Below, piece by piece: positions 33,801-45,528 of a stretch of DNA of 64,000 nt. Numbering within the stretch: position 1 is the stretch's first letter; every line of letters starts with the position of its first letter. Source of the stretch: Apium graveolens (taxonomy: Eukaryota; Streptophyta; Magnoliopsida; Apiales; Apiaceae). Location of the stretch: NCBI RefSeq assembly GCF_009905375.1, contig NC_133647.1, forward strand, positions 137,325,263 to 137,389,262, read 5' to 3'. The translations under genes were made by a program, and so were the position numbers. Below the pieces are notes generated by a model. That model was not told where the DNA came from, made no database searches, and saw only the letters and a list, made by a program, of their open reading frames with translations.

Positions 33801-34594
33801 ACGTTGACCATGATTGTATGGTCCGAAAATGTTGACCATATTCAATCTAGTCTGTGATGGCTAACCATGGTTAGTGATAATGTGTTATGTTCGAAGTGAC
33901 ATTTGGCTCTGTGAAAGCCAGGGTTGTGTGATAACCCATTTATGATTAATTGCTAGCAAAATTTGAAATATAAGGTGGGACTTGCCTGAAGGCTCTGATC
34001 ACGCTACACGCGAGTTCTGCAGGAGTCGATACTTGTGACATGGTAGTTGATCGAGCCATGGGGTATCGAAAGGTGGACGACCAATATGCTCTTGTGTCAT
34101 GTTGTTTAAAGATGTGTTTGAGTTTGTTAATATTCTCTGATTCGAGATTTATTATTTAAGTTGTCAGTTATCTTTTATTCTTAAAATTTCAAATGTATTC
34201 TGTTATTTCCTTTTTTTGGGTATTGGATAAATAGTGAATTTGCTGAGCATATTAATGCTCACTCTAGCCATCATTACATTTCTTCCGCGTGCGAAGGGCA
34301 AGGAAAAGATGCCAAGTTCAAGCAAGGATCGGTAGATTGTCTGTGTGCCAGCTATATGCTATGAAAGTCGCCTAGTAGTGGAATAAAATTTTAGTTGTGT
34401 AATAAAGTTCTAGTGGTTAGTACTTTGGTTCGCGGAGTATATATGGTATTAGTAAGTGATCTTTGGATTTATGGACGTGATAAGATAAATATAATAAGGT
34501 ACTTTTTAAGCTATTGTTACAATAAACAGGTATTTGATACACTGCATGATGTGGCAACCTAAATCCGTAAAAGAGCGAGTTTGGGGGCGCTACA
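30812..34594 (+). repeat. 3' LTR of the Gypsy element
   Basis: Collinear with 20,172-23,987 over its whole length; starts TGTAACGACCGACAAAACTC and ends GGGGGCGCTACA. It differs by scattered substitutions and small indels, including a ~40-bp loss near 34,285 relative to the other LTR. Confidence 0.92.
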
Positions 34595-35481
34595 TATTGT
34601 ACCCTATAACGTAGTCTCTCGCGGCGATCCTATAATTAGGGGTTAAATATTGATGTAATGGGTTATGAATGTCTATAGGATAATTATCCTTGTGAACTAA
34701 ATCTATGAATATTTGTAAGATGATCTAAGTTAATGTCGGATTGTTTTAACTTTTTGCGTAGTCTGAATGGTTTTGTGATAATATTCATGTAAAGTACGGT
34801 ATCTTTCATATTTAGGTCGGTTTAAATGTGTGGATGATTTCTTATTATTAGCTTTGCATATTTTATATATATTTTGGTGCTGAATTACGCAACGATTTTA
34901 TATAAATTGGGATTTTTCATTGGACAAGTTTAGAATTCAATTTGAAAGCCGAAAAAGGCTGGAATAAAAAAAACAGCAGGATGCTGCTTCTGGAGAGAGA
35001 ATTTAACGACGGAATTCTGGGTAACTTACGACGGTTATGACGGAATTCTGTAATTATGCTGGCTACTTATGAATGAATTCAAGGTTACTTGGGACGGTTG
35101 TTCTTCATGATTTACTCATTTTTTATTTAAATTAATTTTGGCAAGCTTGTGGGCCCAAGATGCTAACTTACGACATACAAATCATCGTAAATTAAAGATA
35201 AAATGACAGTATATTCCATCGAAAGTGTAATTATCAGCCCACTAAAAGTGGGCTCCACTTCCCTAACTTGCGACGGTTTTCATAGATTTGTTACGAAATG
35301 AATACTTATGACGAAATGGTAACTTATGATGAAATATGTACTTATGAAAAAATCGGTACTTGTGACGGAATTGATATTTATGGCGAAAAGGTTGTTTGTG
35401 ACGAAAATCTGAACTTAAAACTTGAGCAAAAATGTCGAATAATTTCCGTCGCAATTGGGCCAATTGCGACGAATTCTAGTG
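34595..35481 (+). mobile_element. CACTA transposon, right end with subterminal repeats
   Basis: The sequence ends GCGACGAATTCTAGTG; its reverse complement CACTAGAATTCGTCGC is a CACTA-type terminus. Upstream, about 34,990-35,450, a short motif recurs many times: ACTTATGACGAAAT and variants (ACTTACGACGG, CTTGTGACGGAAT, TTGTGACGAAAA). This is typical of transposase-binding subterminal zones. The small open frames here come from these repeats. The left end is not in view; the element was probably interrupted by the Gypsy insertion. Confidence 0.7.
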
Positions 35482-36740
35482 TAAAAATATATATTTTTTA
35501 GCCCAATAAACCTTTAGCCCTGGTAAAAAAATATAACCAAATTTTTTAGCAAGGATCAAATTTTATCCTGTTAGCCCAATTTAGAGACGTATATATATAA
35601 CCAAATAAAGATATAAAGTAGAAAACAAAAATTAAGAGAAAAAAATAATTTAAAATTTCAAAACATAAAAATATATGCAACTAAAAAATTAGGTCTGGCG
35701 CTCAACACATTCAATTGTCATATATATTGGATTATTTATTCTTTCACAGTCGATTAGACCACTCAGGCACTCACCATGTGAGTAATTTTAACTTCTTTAA
35801 TTTTTAATTGATTTTGCATATGTGCAATGTGATATGTGTGTGCCTATATATACATTGCCTAGATGTTCTTTTTAATTGTACTCGTTAAGAAATTAGGTTA
35901 TAAATCCTGTGATTATTGTAAGTTATTAGCGATTAATCTCTTAGTTTAATAGTTAAATAGGTTATTTTTTATTTAATAGGCAAAGATATTAAAAATTTAG
36001 TATAAATTAAATGACATAATAATTTATTTATTTTACATGACTAAATTTCATTTATTTTTTATTTTATTATGGACAGAGTTTAATATATTCATTCAAGTTC
36101 AGTATGAACACGATTATTTTTTATGTACTCACATAAATTAAATATAATCTCATGTTTTGACTTATTGCGGGAATCAAGATCAAAAGAGGAAAACGTTATA
36201 TTCTTATTTTTCTAATCCTACGGCTACTACTAGTACTCCGCCTACATATATAGTTGGTTGTCCCCACTGAATAAAATTATGTGATAATGTCATAGTCACA
36301 TAGAACATGCATGCATTATCTTCTTCCAAAGCTAAGCTAATCTCATGTCAATATCATATCTCTTCATCACCTATTTAAAAAAGAAACACGTCACTGTGAT
36401 GTGTTTGCATTAGTTGTGTGCTTGATCATATATTTTATGTTCCTCCTTTCATCTTTTTTCTGTTATAGGATATTTCCCGTCCTACTTTATTAGTTGTCAG
36501 TGACGGTTTTTCAAAGTTACAACTGAGGCATTAAGAGTATGTGGGAAGATTGTGTGTGTTATTCATCCAAACACCCAGGTCCAATGCATCATCTTGTTCT
36601 TGTTAAGTAACCAATGGCTCTAAAATCTTAAGATTTAGAAGAAGGTCTGAACACGATCTTATACTCTTCCCCCTCATTCGTACAATTCGTATCGATTGAT
36701 AATCACAAATATAACCAATTCCAATACATCATAATAATAA
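35482..36740. other. AT-rich non-coding DNA
   Basis: No coding frame, terminal repeat or recognised family. A few splice-like T-rich/AG sites occur (for example near 36,470) without supporting protein similarity. Confidence 0.45.
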
Positions 36741-36754
36741 CAAATACCTTTGGG

Positions 36755-36960
36755 TGAGCTCGACAACAGACAACCGTTATCCATCTTTTTTCAAACTGTT
36801 GTCTATGTGGAATTACCTTATAGTGTCGTACAACAATTTTTTAAGTGCACTGTTGTTTTGAATTATAAACTCAACGCTTAAGAACCGTTGTTACTATGTT
36901 AACTTATAGTGACGTGTGACAACAATTTTATACATTATGTTGTGTAATTCAAGCCTCGAC
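36755..36960. repeat. CACTA subterminal-type repeats (AACCGTTGTC motif)
   Basis: Words such as GACAACCGTTA, AACTGTTGTC, CACTGTTGTTT and GAACCGTTGTTAC recur in both orientations. The same words fill 55,080-55,760 just inside a CACTA right terminus. This may be a remnant of the left end of that element, although no terminal CACTA is visible here. Confidence 0.5.
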
Positions 36961-36972
36961 AATCCTTACCAT

Positions 36973-38236
36973 CACTATAAGAAATTTGGCTAAATTCCAC
37001 CGATTTTGGTCTAAAATAGCTATTTTCGACCATTCCATTGTTGGTCGAACAAAGGCTAGTCGAAAATAAGGGGTGGGTTGAATTTAGCCAAATGCGACCG
37101 AACTAAATTTGACCTAATAAAAATGACCAACTTAATTCGACCGAAATTGGTTGAAAAAACTCAGCCCAAAATTACTACGCTAAATTCGACCAAATCAGGT
37201 CAAAATAAGTATTCTAAATTAGACCAAACTTGGTAGAATTTAATAAGCATGAGATTTTTAAAAAACAACAGCAGAATGCATTTTATTGCTCAACAAAATT
37301 TTTTGAACTTTTTACTAGCTTTTTCATAATGTAATTTCATAAAATAATAATGGACACAATAGAAATTTTTGTTTATTAATATAAAATTACAAAATATATA
37401 ATATAGATTTTAGAATAAAACAATTTCTATCCTTTTGTAACATATTAAAAATCAAATATTATAAATTTAACTCACCTAGATGATAAACAAATAAAAAAAA
37501 ATTAAATCGGTTCATATACATGAACTAATTAATACAAGTCTTAATTTACATCTTAGTTTTCGAAAACGAATTTATCGGAGGCGGATGGCATAAACTCTCG
37601 TCTGAGGTGATAATGATGAACTCGCAAAAATTGTTGTGAAATGGTGAACTCCCCGTAATCTGTGTGAATCAGATGAATTCATTGGAATTGGTTTAAAATA
37701 ATTCGCCACTTGGATAAATATAATTAGATGATATTTAGTATGAGAGATGTGTGTTTGTGTGTGTCTGTGTGTGTCTATATGTATATTATTTAGAATATAC
37801 AAAATATGTATGAGTGTGTGTGTAGTTAGAGAGTAAGGTTAAGTATGAGTGTAATTTTTTTATAAGAGAATTAAAATGAATGAGGAATATAAAGAAAAAA
37901 GATTAGGATAAAAGATTGAATGGTTGGGATGAAAGAAATGAGAAAGAAATGAATGATCAAGATTAATTCAAGTTGGCAATTCATGTACTTTCTTCTCAGC
38001 CAATAGAAGCGGGACAAATGGCAATTTTGAAATATGCTAAATTCGACCAATAATGGTCAAATTTACAATTTTCAACCAGATTTATTCGAAAATATAACAC
38101 TGGTAAATTCTACCATTTTTGGTCGAATTTAGTAGTAAAATGTGAATAATTTTGGTCGAATTTAGCAGCTAAATTTGACCAATTCTGGTAGAATTTAGAA
38201 GTTAAATTGAACAACTACGGTTTGTGGTAGTATTTA
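36973..38236 (+). mobile_element. CACTA left end, copy 1
   Basis: CACTATAAGAAATTTGGC at 36,973 is followed by multiple subterminal motifs (AAATTCGACCA / TGGTCGAATTTA) at both ends of a ~1.26-kb stretch. The copy at 39,787 is homologous from its first base onward, while the sequences to the left differ, so the CACTA marks a true boundary. To the right, both copies run on into the 176-bp satellite. The inner part carries a minus-strand leader-like segment (see the copy at 39,787). Confidence 0.65.
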
Positions 38237-38269
38237 ATGCATGTGACACAGATATTTGTTAAAATATTT

Positions 38270-39208
38270 AAGATTTTAATATTTAAATAGATTGATTTTT
38301 CACATACACTGTTAATTTAAATATATTTTTGGTGATATGACAAAATTTAAAAAAAAAAGAAATTTATTTGTTTTTTATTTTGACAGTCAACCAGTAGTTT
38401 GATCGGTATTTGTTACTAGTGTCTAACCCTATCCTGATATTTTAATTTTATTAAAAAAAATTTATGAATAATCCAAACATACGGATGTCAAGATCTATAT
38501 ATTTTGGTGATATGACAAAAAATTTAGAAACAAAATAAATTGATATTATTTGTTATTTTAACAATCAACTAATAGTTTGAATATTACTTCTAACTAATAT
38601 TTAGTCCTATATTGATGTTTTTAATTTTTAAAAAAATATAGGGCTAATTCAACCGTACGAATGTTAAGATTTATATATTTAATGATACCATAAAATTTTA
38701 AGAAAAATATAAATTTATTTAGTTTTCTATTTTAACAGTTAACAAGTAGTCTTACCGATATTTCTTACCCGTGTTTAATCCTATATTGATGTTTCGAATT
38801 TTAAAAAAAATATTAATGAATGATCCAACCGTAAAAATGTCAAGATATATTTATTTTGGTGATGTGACAAAAGTTTTAGAAAAGAATAAATTGATTTTTC
38901 CTGTTATTTTAACAATCAACCAATAGTTTGAATAGTAATTCTCAATAGTGTTTAAACTCTTATTTATGTTTTTTTTTAAAATATATATGAATAGTTCAAC
39001 CGTACGGATGTTAAAATATATATTTTTGATAATATCACAAATTTTTTAGAAAAATATAAATTTATTTAGTTTGCTATTTTAACTGTTAACAAGTAGTCTC
39101 TCCTGTATTTCTTACTAGTGTTCAATTCTATATTGATATTTTCTATTTTAAAAAATATATCTAAGAATGATCCAACTGTAGGGATGTCAAGATATATATT
39201 TCTTACTA
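38270..39208. repeat. 176-bp satellite array, five units (second locus)
   Basis: Landmark copies at 38,470, 38,646, 38,822, 38,993 and 39,169 (spacing 171-176 bp) match the 3690-5189 array in order of blocks but are more diverged. The array ends in a partial unit against a SINE fragment. Confidence 0.85.
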
Positions 39209-39305
39209 GGGTTCATGTGGTTTGCATTCTATTGCGTGAGCCCGTGGGGTTTACCCAGTACGTACCTGAAGGATAGCGGTTGCGGCTTCCCTACGATAAA
39301 AAAAA
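39209..39305 (+). mobile_element. 3' fragment of the same SINE family
   Basis: The words GGTTCATGTGGTTTG, GGGGTTTACCCAGTACGTAC, GATAGCGGTTGCGG and CTACGATAAAAAAAA match the 3' half of the SINE at 1185-1412. The tRNA-like 5' half is absent; the fragment directly joins the satellite on its left. Confidence 0.85.
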
Positions 39306-39786
39306 GAGAGAACATATACTAATACGCATGCACGAATTCGAAAAACTCTCATGAATTGTTTGTTATTAATATTATTGTACCATCATAATAGTATTTACTC
39401 AAGGATAAAACCATCGAAGATAATAAAAATAAATTCTAATAAAAAATAAAATATTAAATATAAGTAATATGATCTTGCAGTATTCAGCATATTCATGCAC
39501 CACAATCTCAATCCACTGTTTTGGCATGATGAGGGACCCATAAGCATAATAATATTGTTAATTTATTGCTTTTTTCATGCCTTCTTTTGTCAAGTTTTTC
39601 TTCAAAACCTAATACCTCTTGTTCTCCTTCAGTTCCTCTCACCTTTGAAAAATTCGACCTCGATTTAACATTTGGATATAAACCTCACATTCCTTTGAAA
39701 ATCATCACAGGGTCCCTTTTTTGAACAATTTTAACGTCAGTTCATTTCAGGGGTAATTATGTAGTGTCACGTGCATTGGAATTATA
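39306..39786. other. Non-coding DNA between SINE fragment and CACTA left end
   Basis: No open frame or recognised repeat; T/C-rich patches near 39,570-39,640. Confidence 0.45.
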
Positions 39787-41073
39787 CACTACAAGAAATT
39801 CGACCGAATTTAGTCTAAAATAGCTATTTTCGACCAACTAGTTTTTGGTCGAACAAAGGTTAGTCGAAAATAAGGGGTGCGGTCGAATTTAGCTAAATTC
39901 GACCGAATAAATTTGACCAACTAAATTCGACTAAAATTGGTTAAAAAAACTCAGCCCCAATTTTTTTGACAAAAAATTAAATTTTTCGTAAAATTCAAAA
40001 ATCCCGCGCACAAATACTAAATTCGACCAAATCTGGTCGAAATTACACGCTAAATTCGACCAAATCTGGTCGAAATAAGTATGCCAAATTCGAACAAAGT
40101 TGGTAGAATTTAATAAGCACCATATTTTTAAAAAACAGCAACAGAATGGATTTTGGAACTTTCTACTAGTTTTTCCATAATTTAATTTCATAAAACAATA
40201 ACGTACACAATAGTAGTTTTTGTTTACTGATATTAAAATTACATAAATAAATAATATAGATTTTAGAATACAACAATTTATATCCTTTAGTAACATATCG
40301 AAAATCAAATATTATAAGATTAACTCACCCAAATGATAAACAAATATGAAAAAAATAAAAAATAAATTTAAATTGGTTCATATAAATGAACTATTTGATA
40401 CAAGTCTTATTTTACTTCTAAGTTTCCGAAAATGAATTTTCCCGAGGTGATGGCATAAATTCTCGTCGGAGGTGATGGAGATGAACTCGCCATAATTGTT
40501 CTGAAATGGTGAACTTGCCGAAATTGGTGTGAATTGGATGAATTCACCTGAATTGGTTTAAATTAATTCGCCATTTGGAAAAATATAATTAGATGATATT
40601 TAGTATGAGAGATGTGTATGTGTATATTATTGGGAATATACAAAATATGTATGATTGTGTATGTAGTTAGAGAGTAAAGTTAAGTATGAGTGTAATTTTT
40701 TTATAAGAGAATTAAATTGAATGAGGAATATAATGAGAAAGAGATGAGGGTGAAAGATTCAATGGATGGGATGAAAGGATTGAAAAATAAATGAATGGTC
40801 AAGATTAATTCAAGTTGGCATTCCATGTGCTTTCTTCTCAACCAATAGAAGCGTGACAAATGGCAATTCTGAAATGTGCTAAATTCGACCAATAAGGGTT
40901 AAATTTATAATTTCAACTAGATTTAGTCAAAAATAAAACACGGGTAAATTCTACCATTTTTGGTCGAATTTAGCAGTTAAATTTGACTAATTTTGGTAGA
41001 ATTTAGCAGCGAAATATGACCACTTTTAGTAGAATTTAGTAGCTAAATTGAACAACTACGGTTTGCGGTAGTA
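39787..41073 (+). mobile_element. CACTA left end, copy 2
   Basis: CACTACAAGAAATTCGACC at 39,787, with AAATTCGACC-type subterminal motifs, homologous to 36,973-38,236. On the minus strand it contains a TATA-like CTTATAAAAAAATT (near 40,700), then a pyrimidine-rich leader, then an ATG near 40,494 that opens MASSSPSPPTRIYAITSGK and about nine more codons. This could be a captured promoter and first exon; I do not recognise the gene. In copy 1 the ATG is lost. Confidence 0.65.
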
Positions 41074-41089
41074 TTTAATGCATATGACA

Positions 41090-41703
41090 CATATATTTGT
41101 TAAAATATTTAATATATTAATATTTAAATAGATTGATTTTTCACATACACTCTGAATTTAAATATATATTTTTATGATATGATAAAATGTTAAAAAAAGA
41201 AATTTATTTGGTTTTCTATTTTAACAGACAAGCAGTAGTTTGATCAGTATTTGTTACTAGTCTTTAACCCTATATTGATATTTCAATTTTTTTAAAAAAT
41301 ATTTATGAATAATACAAATATACCGATGTCAAGATCTATATATTTATGTGATATGACAAAAATTTTAGAAATAAAATAAATTTATATTGTTTGTTATTTT
41401 AATAATCAATTAATAGTTTGAATATTACTTCTAACTAGTGTTTATTCACATATTCCTGTTTCAAGTTTTTTTAAAATATATAGGAATAATCCAACCGTAT
41501 GGATGTTAAGATCTATATATTTTAATGATATCACAAAATTTTGAGAAAATGAATTTATTTAGTTTTTTATTTTAACAGTTAACAAGTAGTCTTACCAGTA
41601 TCTTTTACTAGTGTTTAATCCTATATTGATGTTTCAATTTTTCAAAAAAATATTAATGAATGATCCAACCGTACGGATGTCAAGATATATATATTTTGGT
41701 TAT
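41090..41703. repeat. 176-bp satellite array, three units (third locus)
   Basis: Landmarks at 41,311, 41,488 and 41,662 with 174-177-bp spacing; same block order as the other two arrays. Cut on the right by Copia sequence. Confidence 0.85.
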
Positions 41704-41704
41704 G

Positions 41705-42790
41705 AGCATCAAATTTACTATAACTCATTTACTTAAGTGGGAAAACCCAACCATTCCTAATAACGCAGAAAGAATGGTCCAAACGAGCCAACAACAAAGT
41801 GAATGTCAGAGGTAGAAGTGGCTTTGGTTTTAATAACCGTGGAAGAGGAAGGACCAACTATAGAGCCAATACCAGTAGTAAAGCATGTCAAAACCAGGCA
41901 AAAGAAGGAAGCGGTAACAACACACCGAGTCGAGATCGTACCAAGGTGAAATGCTATAATTATAATGCCTATGGGCATTATGCATCAGAATGCAGGAAGC
42001 CTCGATATGAAAGGGAGTGGCACTGTGACAAAGAGCAAAAACCAGAGGCTAACTTAACTCAGATAAAGGATTATGAATCAGCCTTATTACCGACTGAGTA
42101 TGAAGAAGTAAATGGCGTTGCGTTGCTACTAAATGAGGAAGGTGTGACTCCAAGGTTGGGCACTGAGATTGAGAGTGGAAAGGTGTCAAATGTCTAGTAT
42201 CTGGACAACAGGGCCAGCAACCATATGACAGGGGTTAAGCCAAAGTTTTCGCAACTAAATGAAAGCATAACAGGGAAAGTGAAATTCGGTGATGGATTCA
42301 GTGTCAGCATCAGAGGAAGGGGAATAATTATTTTAAAATGCAAGAATGGAGAATCTCGCAAACTTAACAAGGTATATTTTATCCATAGTCTCTGCAACAA
42401 CATAATTAGTTTGGACAGTTATCCGAAGAAGGTAACAAAGTAACACTAAATGGTGAGTTTCTGTGGGTACATGATAATGTCGTAAAATTATTGATGAAAG
42501 TGAAACATACCTCGAATAGATTGTACAAAATTCTACTTAATGATGAAGCAAATAAATGTTTACTAACAAGTGCAGAGGTTAGTACGTGGTTGTGGCATAC
42601 AAGATTGGGGCATGTGAACTTTCAAGCTTTGACCCTTATATCTAAAAAGGAGATGGCAGTAGGCTTAGTGTATTTGTCACTTCCCAAGTCTGTTTGTGGT
42701 GGGTGTTTAATGTCCAAGAAGTCCCGAAGACCGGTTCCGCAGAAATCAATTTTATACCCGTTCTCAAATGCAAACATCAGTCAATCGTCC
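41705..42790 (+). pseudogene. Copia fragment: gag zinc knuckle, protease site and GAG-pre-integrase
   Basis: A frame from about 41,766 to 42,443 reads an Arg/Gly-rich Gag tail, one zinc knuckle with its second Cys replaced by Tyr (CYNYNAYGHYASEC), then, after a TAG at 42,195-42,197, YLDNRASNHMTG, a Copia protease motif with the usual DNGAS changed. Another frame (42,491-42,790) holds the pre-integrase finger (WLWHTRLGHVNFQAL, CGGCLMSKKSRR). It differs in sequence from the Copia at 5.2-19.7 kb and resembles other Copia lineages. There are no LTRs; the fragment is bounded by satellite on the left and a transposase exon on the right. Confidence 0.85.
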
Positions 42791-42863
42791 ACTCCTTTCT
42801 CAAACTCTTTTGTTCTTCTGTCAGCTTTTAACCATGATCTATCCATCTTTTGACTTGAACAAA
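42782..42863 (-). pseudogene. First coding exon of a TNP2-type CACTA transposase (truncated)
   Basis: On the minus strand a T-rich tract and TTTTTCAG (acceptor at 42,864-42,866) precede an ATG at 42,846 and the peptide MDRSWLKADRRTKEFEKGVDD. This is the start of the transposase-associated domain found at the N-terminus of plant TNP2/En-Spm transposases (usual opening MD(R/K)SWM). The frame stops at about 42,782, exactly where the Copia fragment begins, so the rest of the gene has been lost. The upstream intron and leader extend rightward to about 43,660. Confidence 0.72.
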
Positions 42864-42866
42864 CTG

Positions 42867-43723
42867 AAAAAGAGAAATGGCACAATGATATGGTCAAAAG
42901 GACACAACTATAAAATGACACAACTACAAAAATGACATGGTCAAATAAGATGAATCCTTTTATTGGAGACATGGTCAAAACGACATAACTACAAAAACTT
43001 CAGCTACACTAACATAACAGAACAATGATATGGTCAAACCTGCAACTCCAAAAACAGAGCAGAGATGTACATTGAGCAATGATAAGAAAAAACATCTAAC
43101 ACAAACATAACATTGAGCTACAAAAATATAACATAACTACAAAAACTAACAACTATATTAAACTGCAATGAGTTGAGCAGAGAACATTGAGCTACAAAAA
43201 CATAACATAACTACAAAAATTGCAACTATAAAAACACAAATTAAACTACATCTAAATGAGTTGAGCTAAAAATTAAATTAAAAATTAAACACAAACAAAA
43301 CTAAAAATTAAACAGATATTAAACTACAGATTAGTTAACCTAGATTAGTTGAGCTATAAATTAAACAGGAATTAAACTATAGATGAGTTGAGCTAGATGA
43401 GTTGAGCTATAATTTAAACACATATCCAAAGCACAAATAAATTCAAGTAAAATATAGTCCCCAAATTACTAAACGGAGGACCTCACATATAAAATCGAAG
43501 GCTTAAACACCAGAAACACTAGAAACAAAAGAGGTTGAGTAGGTGGAATTACCTATAACGGAGGTGAGTAAAAGGAGGGAGCCGCCTCCGTGATGAAGCA
43601 GAGAGTAAGAGAGTAAGAGAGTCGAAGAGATGATAAGCGAGGAACGACCTAATTTCACTATGCAGTTATTCAGACATAATTAAAGCTCAATGACTGTGAT
43701 ATTATCTTAAATTTTGAGTACCG
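42867..43723 (-). other. Intron and CT-rich leader of the truncated transposase gene
   Basis: On the minus strand, 43,560-43,660 reads as a pyrimidine-rich leader (repeated CTCTTACTCTC) ending near GTTATAGGTAATTCC, a donor-like site. The ~680 bases after it are intron-like, rich in GTAGTTATGTTATG and AGCTCAACTCAT repeats, and end at the acceptor at 42,864. No other coding sequence seen. Confidence 0.5.
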
Positions 43724-45082
43724 GCTTGTGTGATTTCTTGGTAAAAGATCGGATTAATTTATCAAGTCGATGAATCTCTAACTCGGTTTAGGATTTTCAA
43801 AATTTCGGGTTGTGTAATTTCCGGGTAAAAGATCGGATTAATTCATCAAGTCGATGAATCTCTAACTCAGTTTAGGATTTTCGAGATTTTGGATTGTGTG
43901 ATATACGGGAGCAAAACCGAATAACTGCATCATGTCGATGAATCACTAACTCGGTTTTCCATTTTACAAGATTACGGGTTATGAGATATAAGGGTAAAAA
44001 ACCGAATTACTGCATCATGTCGATCAATCACTAATTCGGTTTAGGATTTGCGAGATTTCGGGTTGTGTGATATATGGGAAAAAAACCGAAGTACTGCATC
44101 ATGTCGATGAATCACTAACTCGGTTTTCCATTTTAAAAAGATTACGGGTTGTTAGATATACGGGTAAAAAACCGAATTACTGCATCATGTCGATGAATCA
44201 CTAACTCAGTTTAGGATTTTCGAAATTTCGGGTTTTGTGATTTCCGGGTAAAAAATCAGATTAATTCATCAAGTCGATGAATCTCTAAATTGGTTTAGCA
44301 TTTTCGAAATTTCGGGCAATGTAATTTCCGGGTTAAAAATCGGATTAATTCATCAAGTCGATGAATCTCTAACTCGGTTTAGGATTTTCAAAATTTCGGG
44401 TTGTGTAATTTTCGGGTAAAAAATCGGATTAATTCATCAAGTCGATGAATCTTTTTCTCGGTTTAGGATTTGCGAGATTTCGGGTTGGGTGATATACGGG
44501 GAAAAAAACCGAAGTACTTCATCATGTCGATGAACCACTAACTCGGTTTAGGATTTGCGAGATTTCGGGTTGTGTGATATACGGGAAAAAACTGAAGTAC
44601 TGCATCATATCGATGAATTTCTAACTCAGTTTAGGATTTGCAAGATTTCGAGTTGTGTGATATACGAGAAAAAACCGAAGTACTGCATCATGTCGATGAA
44701 TCACTAACTCGGTTTAGGATTTGCGAGATTTCGGGTTTTGTGATATACGGGAAAAAACCGAAGTACTGCATCATGTCGATGAATCTCTAACCTGGTTTAG
44801 GATTTGCGAGATTTCGGGTTGTGTGATATACGGGAAAAAAACCGAAGTACTGCATCATGTCGATGAATCACTAACTCAGTTTAGGATTTGTGAGATTTCG
44901 GGTTGTGTGATATACGGGAAAAAAACCGAAGTACTGCATCATGTCGATTAATCTCTAAATCGGTTTAGGATTTGCGAGATTTCGGGTTGTGTGATATACG
45001 AGAAAAAATCGAATAACTGCATCATGTCGATGAATCACTAACTCGGTTTCGGATTTGCGAGATTTCGGTTTGTGTGATATAC
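43724..45082. repeat. ~85-bp tandem array, 16 units, two interleaved subtypes
   Basis: TCGATGAATC (or a close variant) recurs every 83-86 bases from 43,767 to 45,030. Units share TTTAGGATTT, GATTTCGGGTTGTGTGATAT and ACTAACTCGGTTT. Two versions alternate: one with GGATTAATTCATCAAGTCG, the other with CCGAAGTACTGCATCATGTCG. They occur in blocks (first two A, then B, then A again, then a long B run), a sign of unequal exchange. The 76-codon frame near 44,721 arises because this repeat length can stay open; it is not a gene. The array lies exactly between two divergent CACTA genes. Confidence 0.92.
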
Positions 45083-45522
45083 TTATCTGGGTTATTTAGG
45101 GTACATTATATTCATAATCTGATCTTATTAATATGATATACTTATTCGTATAAATTTATCAAAATTGTAGGATAAAGTTAATTAATTGAACATATATTGT
45201 ATAAGATCATATTTTTAACAATACACTCATCCGTGTAAAATTATCAAAATTATTGGATCAAAATATTATTAACAAAATATTAACATAACCGTTGTTATAG
45301 AGGCCGTTTAATTACACATATTTAGACAAAACTATTGTACCTAAATCTAACATGGTTGTTTCTTAAAAATAATTTTCACTTATTTTACTTTTAATAACAA
45401 AAACAATATTATAGAAAACTGCATTGGCCGTTAGATGAAAGCCAGCTTGCAATCTCATCCATTGGTTTAAATTTTCGTTACCCCCCAAATCATTTTTTTC
45501 TCCCCCCGTTTTTTCCCGGTGT
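45083..45522. other. Region upstream of the CACTA second gene
   Basis: AT-rich with a few AACCGTTGTTATAG-type motifs (about 45,290-45,440) like the subterminal repeats at 55.1-55.8 kb. No coding frame. Confidence 0.45.
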
Positions 45523-45528
45523 TATAAA
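45523..45528 (+). promoter_or_regulatory. TATA box of the CACTA second gene
   Basis: TATAAA in GTTATAAAGTAAC, preceded by C-rich tracts and followed by a leader with repeated CAGCTCATTTCA. A good donor-like AGTAAGGTATATG near 45,650 would start a ~1-kb first intron ending at CATATAG before the ATG at 46,691. Confidence 0.5.

Larger units (their letters stand above)
20172..34594 (+). mobile_element. Ty3/Gypsy chromovirus (Tekay/Del-like), 14.4 kb, with extra ORF
   Basis: Two long matching LTRs (3,816 and 3,783 bp), primer site, extra ORF, gag, protease, RT/RNase H, integrase and C-terminal chromodomain, then polypurine tract. The order with RT before integrase marks Gypsy, and the chromodomain marks a chromovirus. 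The flanks are GATTG (20,167-20,171) and TATTG (34,595-34,599), a 5-bp target duplication with one change. In the first ~250 bp the LTRs differ at roughly one position in 20-30, and the right one lacks ~40 bp near 34,285, so the insertion is not recent. All coding frames are broken. Confidence 0.92.

Noticed and set aside
36973..38236. Stand-alone MITE
   Set aside because: The supposed right end (GGTTTGTGGTAGTA) is a poor inverted match, there is no target duplication, and the homologous copy continues into the same satellite, so a larger element is more likely.
44721..44951. 76-codon repeat protein
   Set aside because: Produced by the ~85-bp tandem array; only some units stay open and there is no start context.
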